In this document: piece by piece, positions 1-6,143 of the stretch
How positions within the stretch are numbered: position 1 is the stretch's first letter
How the letters are laid out: each line of letters begins with the position of its first letter
Assembly (NCBI GenBank): GCA_021815525.1
Contig: JAKAGN010000037.1
Span: forward strand, 1-12,491
Direction of reading: 5' to 3'
From: Deltaproteobacteria bacterium
Lineage (GTDB): Bacteria > Desulfobacterota > Desulfobacteria > Desulfobacterales > Desulfatibacillaceae
DNA: 12,491 nt
Position numbers and translations under genes: made by a program
The notes under the pieces: generated by a model
What the model was told of the DNA's origin: nothing
The model's input: the letters and a program-made list of their open reading frames with translations, nothing else
The model's database searches: none

Positions 1-612
1 GTCCAGGCTCACGCAGCAGCGGGGGCAGCAGTTGCAGATGACCCCGGTGAGGCCGCCGGTCCCCACCTTCAGGAAGGCCTGCTGGATGTGCCCGGTCTTG
101 CGCATGGTCTCGATGAGGGCCAAGGCCTCCTCCTGGGTCACCTGGCGCGCGTGGTAGCGCTCGCGGCAGTGCTCGAGCCAGATGGGGGCGAAGTCCCGGC
201 CCACGGCGATGCAGCAATTCACGGGCTTACAGGGGGATTTGGTCGCCGCCTTGCAGGGGCAGTCCATGACGGCGATCAAGGAGGGCTCCCGGAATATCAC
301 CTTGTTGGCGAATGCGAAGGGGATGATGCGCTTTTCCTTGTCCGGCCCAAGGAGCACGTCGCGGTCCAGGGTGAGGATTTTTTTCACGTCCCCGCCCGAC
401 AACACCTTGGAATGGTAGCGGTTGAAAACCGCCCGCACCGGCCGCGCCAGGGGCTTGAACCACAAAAGGCGCCTTTCGATCAGGCGCTGGCTGAAAAAGG
501 CGGCCCTCACGTAGGGCTTGTAAAAAAAGAAATAGACCCAGTTGTGGAGCGCCCTGTCCAGGCGCAGCCCGTGCCGCTTCAAGATTCCCCGGGTGGAAGG
601 CTTCAGTAGCAT
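1..612 (-). CDS. Putative 4Fe-4S cluster protein (C-terminus cut by window edge)
   Basis: The frame is open for 204 codons from an ATG at 612 down to base 1, so the C-terminus lies outside the window. The N-terminal ~110 residues are basic and rich in Arg and aromatic residues (YFFFYKPY near 27-34) with no clear signal peptide. The second half is cysteine-rich: CPC at 118-120, C128, CC at 133-134, C149, then CNCC at 193-196 and CC at 199-200. This spacing resembles small 4Fe-4S proteins of anaerobic deltaproteobacteria that carry a DCPC motif followed by a late CNCC-x-x-CC motif; the helix between (TQEEALALIETMRKTG, 159-174) also fits. A role in electron transfer is inferred; the partner is unknown. 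A purine-rich stretch (AGGGGA) lies about 12 nt before the start. The gene is divergent from the thiamine operon. Coding is supported by the conserved-looking Cys pattern and by G/C-rich third positions. The overlapping ORFs here on both strands appear to be shadows. Confidence 0.75.
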   Translation of the reverse strand, partial: MLLKPSTRGILKRHGLRLDRALHNWVYFFFYKPYVRAAFFSQRLIERRLLWFKPLARPVRAVFNRYHSKVLSGGDVKKILTLDRDVLLGPDKEKRIIPFAFANKVIFREPSLIAVMDCPCKAATKSPCKPVNCCIAVGRDFAPIWLEHCRERYHARQVTQEEALALIETMRKTGHIQQAFLKVGTGGLTGVICNCCPRCCVSLD

Positions 613-654
613 GGCTATTTCCCGTCCCCTTGAAATGAAATTGCAATGGGCGGA

Positions 655-682
655 ATTCTACCACAGCGGAAAAACTTTACAA
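655..682 (-). promoter_or_regulatory. Candidate sigma70 promoter for the Fe-S protein gene
   Basis: Read on the minus strand there is TTGTAA (682-677), a 16-nt spacer, and TAGAAT (660-655) preceded by TGG, giving an extended -10 element. Transcription would start near 648, leaving a leader of about 35 nt before the ATG at 612. It fits the consensus reasonably but is a pattern match only. Confidence 0.45.
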
Positions 683-704
683 GACCCAATGGTCAATTTT
701 ACTG

Positions 705-710
705 TATAAT
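705..710 (+). promoter_or_regulatory. Candidate -10 element of the thiamine operon
   Basis: A perfect TATAAT lies about 80 nt before the TPP aptamer, placing transcription start near 717. No good -35 hexamer is found at the usual 16-18 nt spacing (agaccc at 17 nt), so this promoter may be weak or depend on other contacts. The position upstream of the riboswitch is what supports it. Confidence 0.4.
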
Positions 711-787
711 TTTTTCGATGCGCGCTTGCCCATAAAGTCCTTTACAAGGGCCCGGTTTCGTGGCACAGGGACCGTGACAATTCGATT

Positions 788-876
788 CCAGCGGTTGGGG
801 TGCCCGGTGTTGCGGGCTGAGAGCATACCCATCGAACCTGATCCGGCTGATTACCGGCGTAGGGAACCCGTGCTGG
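788..876 (+). promoter_or_regulatory. TPP (thiamine pyrophosphate) riboswitch, THI element
   Basis: The conserved blocks of the TPP aptamer occur in order: GGGGTGCCC (797-805), GGGCTGAGA (814-822), ATACCC (825-830), GAACCTGATC (834-843), CCGG hairpin arms around 843-856, and CGTAGGGAA (858-866). The closing P1 helix can be drawn as 793-796 with 865-868 and extends, after a 3-nt bulge, as CCAGC (788-792) with GCTGG (872-876). It precedes thi4-thiE, the expected targets. Binding of TPP should stabilise P1 and so favour the downstream terminator, switching the operon off when thiamine is plentiful. Family assignment is very secure; the exact ends are approximate. Confidence 0.96.
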
Positions 877-889
877 AGAACGCGCAGGC

Positions 890-919
890 GAGGGGTTCCC
901 ATTCGGAACCCCTCTTTTT
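890..919 (+). terminator. Riboswitch-controlled intrinsic terminator
   Basis: A perfect 10-bp stem (GAGGGGTTCC at 890-899 with GGAACCCCTC at 905-914), a 5-nt loop and a run of five T (915-919) form a classic intrinsic terminator ahead of thi4. Its 5' arm overlaps bases 893-900 (GGGTTCCC), which are perfectly complementary to 862-869 (GGGAACCC) at the 3' side of the riboswitch. The two pairings exclude each other, giving a ligand-dependent terminator/anti-terminator switch. Confidence 0.92.
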
Positions 920-949
920 GTCTGTTTTCTATGGAAGGAAAAACCCGGC

Positions 950-1729
950 ATGGAACTCATGGAAGAAAAAATTTCCGCAGCCATCGTCAAGACCTACTTC
1001 GCCAAGCTTTCCCGTAACCTCGCCATCGACTGCGCCATAGTGGGCGCCGGGCCCTCGGGCCTCGTGGCGGCGCGTGATCTCGCGGTGGCGGGGAAAAAGG
1101 TCGCGGTCTTCGAGCGCAGGCTCGCGCCGGGCGGCGGCGTATGGGGCGGTGGGATGCTCTTCAACGAAATAGTGGTGGAGGACTCGGCGCTTCCCATCCT
1201 GGACGATTTCTCCATCTCCCACGCGCCGGTGGGCGACGGCTTCCACACGGCCGACTCCGTGGAGGTGGCCTCTGGCCTCATCTTCGGCGCGCGGAAGGCC
1301 GGGGCGGTCTTCTTCAACTCGGTCTCCGTGGAGGACATCGCGGTGCGTGAAAACCGAGTGTGCGGGCTCGTGGTGAACTGGACCCCCGTGGTGCGGGAAG
1401 GCCTCCACGTGGACCCCCTCGTGGTTTCCACCCGCGCCGTCATCGACGGCACCGGCCACCCGGCCGAGATATGCACCATAGCCGCCCGCAAGGCCGGCAT
1501 TCGGCTTGCCACCGAAACCGGCGGAATTCTTGGAGAAAAGCCCATGTGGATGGAGGAGGGCGAGGCGTCCACCGTGGAGAACACCAAGCGCCTCTACCCC
1601 GGCCTCTACGCCTCCGGCATGGCCGCCAACAACGTGGGCGGGGGATTTCGCATGGGGCCCATCTTCGGGGGCATGTTCCTCTCGGGCCGCAAGGTGGCCA
1701 AGATGATCCTGGAGGATTTGAATGCCTGA
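950..1729 (+). CDS. thi4: Thi4-family thiazole synthase (probably sulfide-dependent ADP-thiazole synthase)
   Basis: This 259-aa protein matches the Thi4 family in length and layout. Thi4 builds the ADP-bound thiazole carboxylate of thiamine from NAD, glycine and a sulfur source. A Rossmann dinucleotide site is seen as GAGPSG (32-37), followed by an acidic residue at the end of the second strand (FER, 54-56) and the glycine-rich GGGVWGGGM (61-69). Further family blocks are DGTGH (166-170), the W-M-E-E-G region (200-204), and GMAANNVGGGFRMGPIFGGM (223-242). In the yeast enzyme a cysteine thirteen residues into the DxTGH segment donates its sulfur and is consumed; here the gapless counterpart is Ala178, with the nearest Cys at 175. 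A catalytic rather than suicide, sulfide-using enzyme is therefore likely, as known for archaeal Thi4. The first ATG has AAGGA about 10 nt upstream; an ATG nine bases later (Met4) is an alternative start. The gene is controlled by the TPP riboswitch and overlaps thiE. Confidence 0.94.
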   Translation: MELMEEKISAAIVKTYFAKLSRNLAIDCAIVGAGPSGLVAARDLAVAGKKVAVFERRLAPGGGVWGGGMLFNEIVVEDSALPILDDFSISHAPVGDGFHTADSVEVASGLIFGARKAGAVFFNSVSVEDIAVRENRVCGLVVNWTPVVREGLHVDPLVVSTRAVIDGTGHPAEICTIAARKAGIRLATETGGILGEKPMWMEEGEASTVENTKRLYPGLYASGMAANNVGGGFRMGPIFGGMFLSGRKVAKMILEDLNA

Positions 1730-2369
1730 CGATTTCGGGCTCTACCTCATTCTCACCGACCCCTTGGCCGGCTACGAGGCCTGCGCCCGGGCCGCCGTCT
1801 TGGAGGGCGTGCGGTATCTGCAGCTCCGCATGAAAAAGCGCCCTGAGGCGGAGGTCCTCGAAACCGCGCTTCTCCTTCGCCGGATCACGGCCGGCACCGG
1901 CACCCTTTTCATCGTGAACGACTACCTCTCCGTGGCCCGCGACTCGGACGCCGACGGCGTGCACCTTGGCCAGGACGACATGGATCTAACCGAGGCCCGC
2001 GGGCTCTGGCCCGCGCCCGGCAAGGTCTTCGGCCTTTCCACCCATGACGAGGAGCAGGAGAAGGCCGCCCGCGCTCTCTCGCCCGGCTACATCGGCGTGG
2101 GGCCGGTCTTCGCCACTCCCACCAAGGACAAGCCCGACCCGGTCCTGGGCCTTGACCGCATGGGCGGGATCATACGCTCCTCGCCCCTCACAACCGTTGC
2201 CATAGGCGGCATAGACGCCGAAAACCTCCCCCGGGTCCTCGCCCACGGCGCCCGCAACTTCGCGGTGGTGCGGGCCGTAAACCGCGCCTCCGACCCCCGC
2301 GCCGCCATCCGCCGCCTCATGGACATCCACCGCACCTTGGCAAAACGGGGCGATATGCCAGCAGGTTGA
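1722..2369 (+). CDS. thiE: Thiamine phosphate synthase
   Basis: The 215-aa product is a typical ThiE TIM barrel. It condenses hydroxymethylpyrimidine diphosphate with thiazole phosphate to form thiamine phosphate in the cytoplasm. Visible family motifs are LQLRMK (34-38 region; substrate diphosphate contacts), FIVNDY (63-68), DGVHLGQDD (78-86), GLSTH (104-108), GVGPVFATPTK (125-135; phosphate binding) and AIGGI (160-164). Length is normal for the family. The ATG overlaps the last 8 nt of thi4 and has GGAGG six nt upstream inside thi4, so the two are translationally coupled and co-regulated by the upstream riboswitch. The C-terminal tail after about residue 205 is short and unconserved-looking. 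No thiC, thiD, thiG or thiS is present in the window, so the pyrimidine branch must be encoded elsewhere. The gene ends only 12 nt from the stop of the converging 172-aa gene, and no clear terminator separates them. Confidence 0.96.
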   Translation: MPDDFGLYLILTDPLAGYEACARAAVLEGVRYLQLRMKKRPEAEVLETALLLRRITAGTGTLFIVNDYLSVARDSDADGVHLGQDDMDLTEARGLWPAPGKVFGLSTHDEEQEKAARALSPGYIGVGPVFATPTKDKPDPVLGLDRMGGIIRSSPLTTVAIGGIDAENLPRVLAHGARNFAVVRAVNRASDPRAAIRRLMDIHRTLAKRGDMPAG

Positions 2370-2381
2370 CGACATTGCCAC

Positions 2382-2900
2382 CTATTTTTGCCGTACCGGT
2401 TTGCCTCCTTTTATGATGACCGTGGTGTCCGAGAATGGGACTCCACTGATTTTAATTGGTTTTTTCGATCCCCCGATTATTGTTATGGTGTGCCCTTCGA
2501 ATACCACGGGCTCTGAATCACGCTTGCCCTTCAGCAACCCGATTCTTCCGTCGGTGGCAAGCCATTTTCCCGTTTTTTTATCTTGAACGAGGGTAATCCT
2601 CGATTTTTTTGTGTCTGAGCGTGTCGTGCAAACATCGATGGCGACTCCGACGGGGAGAGCGTCACCTTTCGCTATGCTTACAAAGCCAAAAACGACCTCC
2701 ACGCCTTTATTTCCCGTAAAGGCAATTTCGGCGCCGTCCTCCAAGGTATAGCGCCCGTGAAGCGTGCCTATTGAAGTCTTAAACGTCATGGAAGATGTCA
2801 TTGGCGTACCGGCAGATGTAGTTGGCCCTCCAGCTTGCACTCCTGCCAGGCAAACAAAAATTGTTAACAGCGCTGTGATGAATATGGAGTTTCTTTTCAT
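2382..2900 (-). CDS. Secreted or periplasmic protein of unknown function, paralogous to the middle domain of the DctP fusion
   Basis: The 172-aa product begins with a clear signal peptide: basic MKRNS, hydrophobic residues 6-20, and a plausible cleavage after VQA (21-23). The mature part (about 38-172) is mostly short hydrophobic strands and turns and looks all-beta. It is clearly related to residues ~364-501 of the neighbouring 648-aa protein: both contain TSIG-x-LH, the identical 13-residue stretch TLVQDKKTGKWLA (in the neighbour at 430-442), then G-x-IGL, IIGG-x-x-KPIKI and PFSDTTV. The domain itself is not one I recognise, so no function is proposed. The start is well supported by AAGGAGGT (2913-2906) five nt before the ATG. 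It lies 109 nt downstream of the fusion gene on the same strand and may share its transcript. The base composition is lower in G+C than flanking genes. It may be an excised or duplicated copy of the domain. Confidence 0.85.
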   Translation of the reverse strand: MKRNSIFITALLTIFVCLAGVQAGGPTTSAGTPMTSSMTFKTSIGTLHGRYTLEDGAEIAFTGNKGVEVVFGFVSIAKGDALPVGVAIDVCTTRSDTKKSRITLVQDKKTGKWLATDGRIGLLKGKRDSEPVVFEGHTITIIGGSKKPIKISGVPFSDTTVIIKGGKPVRQK

Positions 2901-3009
2901 ACTCCACCTCCTTTTCAGTTGTCTGGATGCGCCACTAAAAACTGCTTCACGCGATATGAAACTTTTTCCACCGATAGCCGGGAGCTATTTTCCATTTTAA
3001 ATTTTGGGC

Positions 3010-4941
3010 TCATTTGGAGCCTCCCGCTGAAGCCTCCGTGAAGAAAGCAAAACCATTTATTCCTTCAACAACTGCGGGTTCGCTGATCCAGATTTTTCCA
3101 TTCTGGTCCCTTGCGAGGGTCCCGGCTTGCCGTGTAATCACGGTGCCATCCTTGAGAATGTCGACAACGCAAGGCTTCGAAAAGGTAAGGCCGGCATAAG
3201 TTGTTTTTCCTACTGCTGGATCGATTTGCACGTGTACATCAGTGGTTCCAGGCAGGTCTATCATTAACTCGCCGCCAATCATAGGTATTGATCCCTTGCC
3301 TTGTTCAACCAAGTTGATTGCCGTGCCACCCTTTTCATCTCTAATCCAAAAGCCTTTTCCGGCGCGCATCGAGGACCATTTGCTTTTCCATATATATCTT
3401 CCAGAAATATCATCGGGTGCTCTTCGAGCTTGTTCGCTTGCCTCAGCTGTCTGCTCTACTGGTTTACCTTCTCGAATTACAACGGTGGTGTCAGAAAATG
3501 GACTTCCAAGAATTTTGATCGGCTTATCCTTACCTCCGATAATTCGAATTGTCTGCCCTTCTAATAATACAACGATAATATTACCATTAGTAACCAAATC
3601 GGCTTTAAATAGGCCGATTTTTCCAGCGGTGGCAAGCCATTTCCCTGTCTTTTTGTCTTGAACTAGTGTAATCGATACTTTTTTTGTATAAAAATCAGCC
3701 TTGCTGCTTGCATATATTGCGTCAGAAATTTCTATAGCTTCAGTCTCAGTTATAGTTGCAAAACCTAAAAATGAACCAACCGCTCCATTGCTTGGGCTCA
3801 TTAATACATCATTATCATCAATATGGAATCCATAATGAAGTATGCCTATTGAAGTTTCATATGTTGCCTCTAAACCGCTTTCATTCGGCTTATCTGGTGC
3901 AGCGGCTTGGCTACCTCTAGTAGCCAATGTTAATGCTTTACCAGAAGCTACTGCTATAACTCCATCAGTAAAACTTCCGGTATAGATATCTTCTGAAAAT
4001 GATGGCCAAGTTTTGATAGCAGCTTCTCTAATTTCCACCTCAGACGCCGGATCAAAACTGACTTTTTTGATACCATATTTAATTAATGCCTCCATAACTT
4101 TATTATAATCTTTTCTCAATGATTCGTTTGCCTCAGATTGGATCACATTTCTGGATGCATCGAGAGATTGGCGAACATCTGGCGATAATCCTTGCCAAGC
4201 TACCGCTGATACTGTAACAATACAAGGACGATATCTAAAATTTACAGCATTGATATAATGTATTATACTGTAGCTTTGAGTCTTGACGATCCAAATCGGA
4301 TCAGAGATAATTGATCCGGTTAAACTTTTTTTCAATAAAGAATCAGCCTCGGACCACTTGGCCGGTACTGATTGCATATTCAAGCCGTAAAACATCATTG
4401 CCTCGATGATGCCTGAAGCATTTATAAAGCGCTCCCTCCTGAAATCGGCAAAAGATGCCATAGGATTATTAAGCGAATATATGTGTTCAAAGCCGTAATC
4501 GAGCCAATACAATAGTTTGAAACCATGTCGCCAAAATAAGGTATCGAATGTTTCAATGCCGTGTTCGCGCAAGCGATCGACCTGATCAAAATCAGAAAAA
4601 ATGAATGGGAGTTGAACAACGGAAAACTCCGGGCACAAATTAAGAAGCCCATCGCCATTGAAAATGGCGCATTGAAGTTCTCCGCTCTTCATTTTTTTTA
4701 TATATGCATCCTCATCTCCCATTTGAGCACCGTAATAAACTTTTAATTGCAATTGCTTATTGCTGGCTCGGCTTATTCCTGGAATCACAATTTCTTCAAA
4801 CGCCTTGGCTACATAAGTCCCTTTAGGCGCAAGCATCGCCGCTTTCCAAGTGGCGGAGTAGGCTTGCCCTACAGGTGAGATAAGCTGGTATATCGCAAAT
4901 AAAGTTAATACAACCAGGAGGTTATATCGGCAGGTTCGCAT
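3010..4941 (-). CDS. DctP-type (TRAP) solute-binding protein fused to two extra C-terminal domains
   Basis: The open frame begins at an ATG at 4956 (648 aa, numbering used here), but GAGG at 4954-4951 lies nine nt before the Met6 codon at 4941, so I prefer that start (643 aa). A signal peptide ends near AYSA (32-35). Residues ~36-340 resemble DctP/TRAP substrate-binding proteins: an N-terminal WKAAMLAPKGT strand, YYGAQMGDEDAYIKKMKSGE (74-93), LPFIF (116-120), and the AWQGLSPDVRQ segment (253-263). In the family a KIRV-type motif supplies an arginine for carboxylate binding; the matching place here reads ERFINASG (175-182), so that arginine appears absent. After a linker (~345-363) comes the domain shared with the 172-aa neighbour (364-501), then a third domain (~518-640, beginning SGRYIWKSKW) of unknown type. 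Usual DctP proteins are about 320-350 aa, so this one is nearly double. No membrane TRAP subunits (DctQ/DctM) are in the window. The coding region is AT-rich, especially its 5' two thirds, suggesting transfer. Confidence 0.82.
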   Translation of the reverse strand: MRTCRYNLLVVLTLFAIYQLISPVGQAYSATWKAAMLAPKGTYVAKAFEEIVIPGISRASNKQLQLKVYYGAQMGDEDAYIKKMKSGELQCAIFNGDGLLNLCPEFSVVQLPFIFSDFDQVDRLREHGIETFDTLFWRHGFKLLYWLDYGFEHIYSLNNPMASFADFRRERFINASGIIEAMMFYGLNMQSVPAKWSEADSLLKKSLTGSIISDPIWIVKTQSYSIIHYINAVNFRYRPCIVTVSAVAWQGLSPDVRQSLDASRNVIQSEANESLRKDYNKVMEALIKYGIKKVSFDPASEVEIREAAIKTWPSFSEDIYTGSFTDGVIAVASGKALTLATRGSQAAAPDKPNESGLEATYETSIGILHYGFHIDDNDVLMSPSNGAVGSFLGFATITETEAIEISDAIYASSKADFYTKKVSITLVQDKKTGKWLATAGKIGLFKADLVTNGNIIVVLLEGQTIRIIGGKDKPIKILGSPFSDTTVVIREGKPVEQTAEASEQARRAPDDISGRYIWKSKWSSMRAGKGFWIRDEKGGTAINLVEQGKGSIPMIGGELMIDLPGTTDVHVQIDPAVGKTTYAGLTFSKPCVVDILKDGTVITRQAGTLARDQNGKIWISEPAVVEGINGFAFFTEASAGGSK

Positions 4942-5217
4942 GGACATGATCCTCATCTTGGAGAAAAATGTGACTCATTCCCCTTACGGCACATGATCCG
5001 CCTTCGGACTGTTGCACGGCCCAAGAGCAGGCCCATTCCACCTGCAAGCCCACGGCTTGCGCATCAGGTCAAGGCATGGTTTTCCGGCCAGTCCGGCAGC
5101 TTGAATAATTTTTTATGATCGCTTTATTTTTTCTCATTAATTGCGATGTTAATCAAGGTATTTATTTAGATGGATCTCCAGGATAGCAGATATACCCGAA
5201 TTTGGGATGAACCGTCC
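4942..5217. other. Intergenic region between divergent genes, with one perfect hairpin
   Basis: No credible gene is seen between the minus-strand DctP fusion start and the plus-strand promoter at 5218. The left part (4970-5100) is GC-richer and holds a perfect 7-bp inverted repeat, GCAAGCC (5044-5050) and GGCTTGC (5054-5060), with a 3-nt loop and no T-run. The right part (5100-5170) is very AT-rich, as expected for a promoter region, but I could not settle on a -35/-10 pair for the minus-strand gene. Confidence 0.6.
5044..5060. repeat. Short perfect inverted repeat (hairpin)
   Basis: GCAAGCC and GGCTTGC flank a CAC loop and are themselves set between CCTG (5041-5044) and CAGG (5065-5068). 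There is no T-tract on either strand, so it is not a standard terminator. It could be an untranslated-leader hairpin of the DctP fusion transcript, a protein-binding site, or a remnant of a repeat element. Confidence 0.35.
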
Positions 5218-5247
5218 TTGCGAGGGCTTGCCGGCTTGTGGTAAAAT
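5218..5247 (+). promoter_or_regulatory. Candidate sigma70 promoter for the PK C-terminal-domain protein
   Basis: TTGCGA (5218-5223), an 18-nt spacer and TAAAAT (5242-5247) fit the sigma70 pattern. Transcription would begin near 5254, giving a leader of about 34 nt before the preferred start codon at 5288. This also argues against the longer open frame beginning at 5207, which would start upstream of the promoter. Confidence 0.5.
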
Positions 5248-5287
5248 ATCTTCATGCGACGCACCCCAGGCACGGGAGGATTTCGCC

Positions 5288-5842
5288 ATGAGCCATCATT
5301 TCGACGCTCCAGGCAAGGAAAACAGCGACGAGACCGTGCGGCTGGCCCATGAACGCGCGGTGGAGCTGGGTCTTAACGAGGTGGTGGTGGCCACCACCAC
5401 CGGCGAGACGGCCCTTAAGGTGCTGGACGTGTTTTCGGGCTTCAAGGTGGTGGCCGTTACCTACCACGCGGGCTTCCGCAAGCCCTTCGAGACCATCATG
5501 ACGGAGGAGGCCCGGGCGGACCTCGCGGCCCGGGGAGCCCGCGTGGTGCAGGCCACCCACGCGCTTTCGGGCGTGGAGCGCTCCTTCGCCAAGAAGTTCT
5601 CCGGGGTCTATCCGGTTCTGGTCATGGCCGAGGTACTGCGGCTTTTCGGCCAGGGGGTCAAGGTTGCGGTGGAGGTCTCCATCATGGCCGCCGACGCCGG
5701 CGCGCTTTCGGGACGGGACCTCGTCGCCATCGGCGGCTCGGCCCGGGGCGCGGACTCGGCCCTGATACTGAAACCCGCCAACCAGTCGGACGTCTTCGAT
5801 CTCAAGATACGGGAAATCATCTGCAAGCCTAGAAATTTCTGA
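5288..5842 (+). CDS. Stand-alone pyruvate kinase C-terminal (alpha/beta) domain protein
   Basis: The 184-aa product matches the C-terminal domain of pyruvate kinase but lacks the catalytic barrel. It contains the alternating strand-helix order of that domain: ETVRLAHERAVELG (15-28), EVVVATTTGETALKV (31-45), FKVVAVTYHAG (52-62), an ARVVQATHALSG segment (84-95), and VEVSIMAADAGAL (128-140), ending in AIGGSARGADSAL (147-159). Similar single-domain proteins of about 180 aa are found in archaea and anaerobic bacteria; their function is not established. In pyruvate kinase this domain mediates allosteric control, so a nucleotide- or metabolite-binding role is possible, but this is inference. I chose ATG 5288 because GGGAGGA lies about 7 nt upstream; an in-frame ATG at 5207 would add 27 residues that look non-coding and begins before the likely promoter. 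The gene sits at the transition from AT-rich to GC-rich sequence and has native-like codon use. Confidence 0.85.
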   Translation: MSHHFDAPGKENSDETVRLAHERAVELGLNEVVVATTTGETALKVLDVFSGFKVVAVTYHAGFRKPFETIMTEEARADLAARGARVVQATHALSGVERSFAKKFSGVYPVLVMAEVLRLFGQGVKVAVEVSIMAADAGALSGRDLVAIGGSARGADSALILKPANQSDVFDLKIREIICKPRNF

Positions 5843-6057
5843 GCCTTCCTTCTCCCCCCGGGACCGGGCCGCCGGGTCCGGTTCCTGCTCTGCCAGCCTC
5901 TTGCGGAAGCGGCTGAAACGTTCCGGACTTCGGGATATTCCGTTTCCGCCGCCTTTTCCGCTTCCCCAGCCTTTGCTCAAAATGAATCTATCCGGCCAAA
6001 AAGGCCCGCGCGCATTCGCCGCAAGATCGGAAGCTTGCCGCAACGCGGCGATTTGCC

Positions 6058-6086
6058 TTGACACTCCCGGTCTTGGCCCATAAAAT
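6058..6086 (+). promoter_or_regulatory. Strong sigma70-type promoter of the SulP signalling cluster
   Basis: TTGACA (6058-6063), exactly 17 nt of spacer and TAAAAT (6081-6086) are one base away from the full consensus. Transcription should start near 6093, giving a leader of about 97 nt before the SulP start codon. No further promoter of this quality was noticed within the five-gene cluster, consistent with one transcription unit. Confidence 0.65.
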
Positions 6087-6120
6087 CCGCGCGGCCAATT
6101 TTACTATGGTTTCCGGCGAT

Positions 6121-6143
6121 TTTCCCAGGCTATGGCTGGGAAA
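6121..6143 (+). promoter_or_regulatory. Leader stem-loop ahead of the SulP gene
   Basis: TTTCCCAG (6121-6128) and CTGGGAAA (6136-6143) form a perfect 8-bp stem with a 7-nt loop in the predicted leader RNA. It is followed by TAAGGAGA, a good Shine-Dalgarno-like string, but that string lies about 40 nt from the real start codon and no in-frame start follows it closely. No T-run follows, so it is not a terminator. A role in RNA stability or translation is possible but unproven. Confidence 0.35.

Larger units (their letters stand above)
613..949. other. Divergent intergenic region between the Fe-S gene and thi4
   Basis: This 337-nt gap has no credible gene. From left to right it holds the leader and promoter of the minus-strand Fe-S gene (613-682), a plus-strand -10 element (705-710), a TPP riboswitch (788-876), an intrinsic terminator (890-919) and the thi4 ribosome-binding site (AAGGA, 935-939). 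The section 720-787 between the putative transcription start and the aptamer shows no recognised element. Confidence 0.8.

Noticed and set aside
88..664. Overlapping open frames on both strands at the left edge (88-609 plus, 227-664 minus)
   Set aside because: They are motif-free; the minus-strand frame ending at 612 has regularly placed Fe-S cysteines and a plausible promoter, so the others are shadows.
3010..4941. Complete TRAP transporter system
   Set aside because: Only a binding-protein-like gene is present; no DctQ or DctM membrane protein can be found in the window.
4942..4956. Upstream start codons (4956 and 4947) for the DctP fusion
   Set aside because: The GAGG ribosome-binding string at 4954-4951 overlaps the first ATG and is only 3 nt from the second; it is 9 nt from the ATG at 4941, which also gives a normal signal peptide.
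2370..5217. Mobile element carrying the AT-rich genes
   Set aside because: No transposase, integrase, tRNA, terminal inverted repeats or target-site duplication was seen at either border; only composition suggests transfer.
5207..5842. Longer start (ATG 5207) for the PK-domain protein
   Set aside because: The extra 27 residues are not family-like, the start precedes the likely promoter (5218-5247), and ATG 5288 has a good ribosome-binding site.
5861..5879. GC-rich inverted repeat after the PK-domain gene as an intrinsic terminator
   Set aside because: The stem is short with several alternative pairings and no T-run follows, so it cannot be called a terminator on sequence alone.
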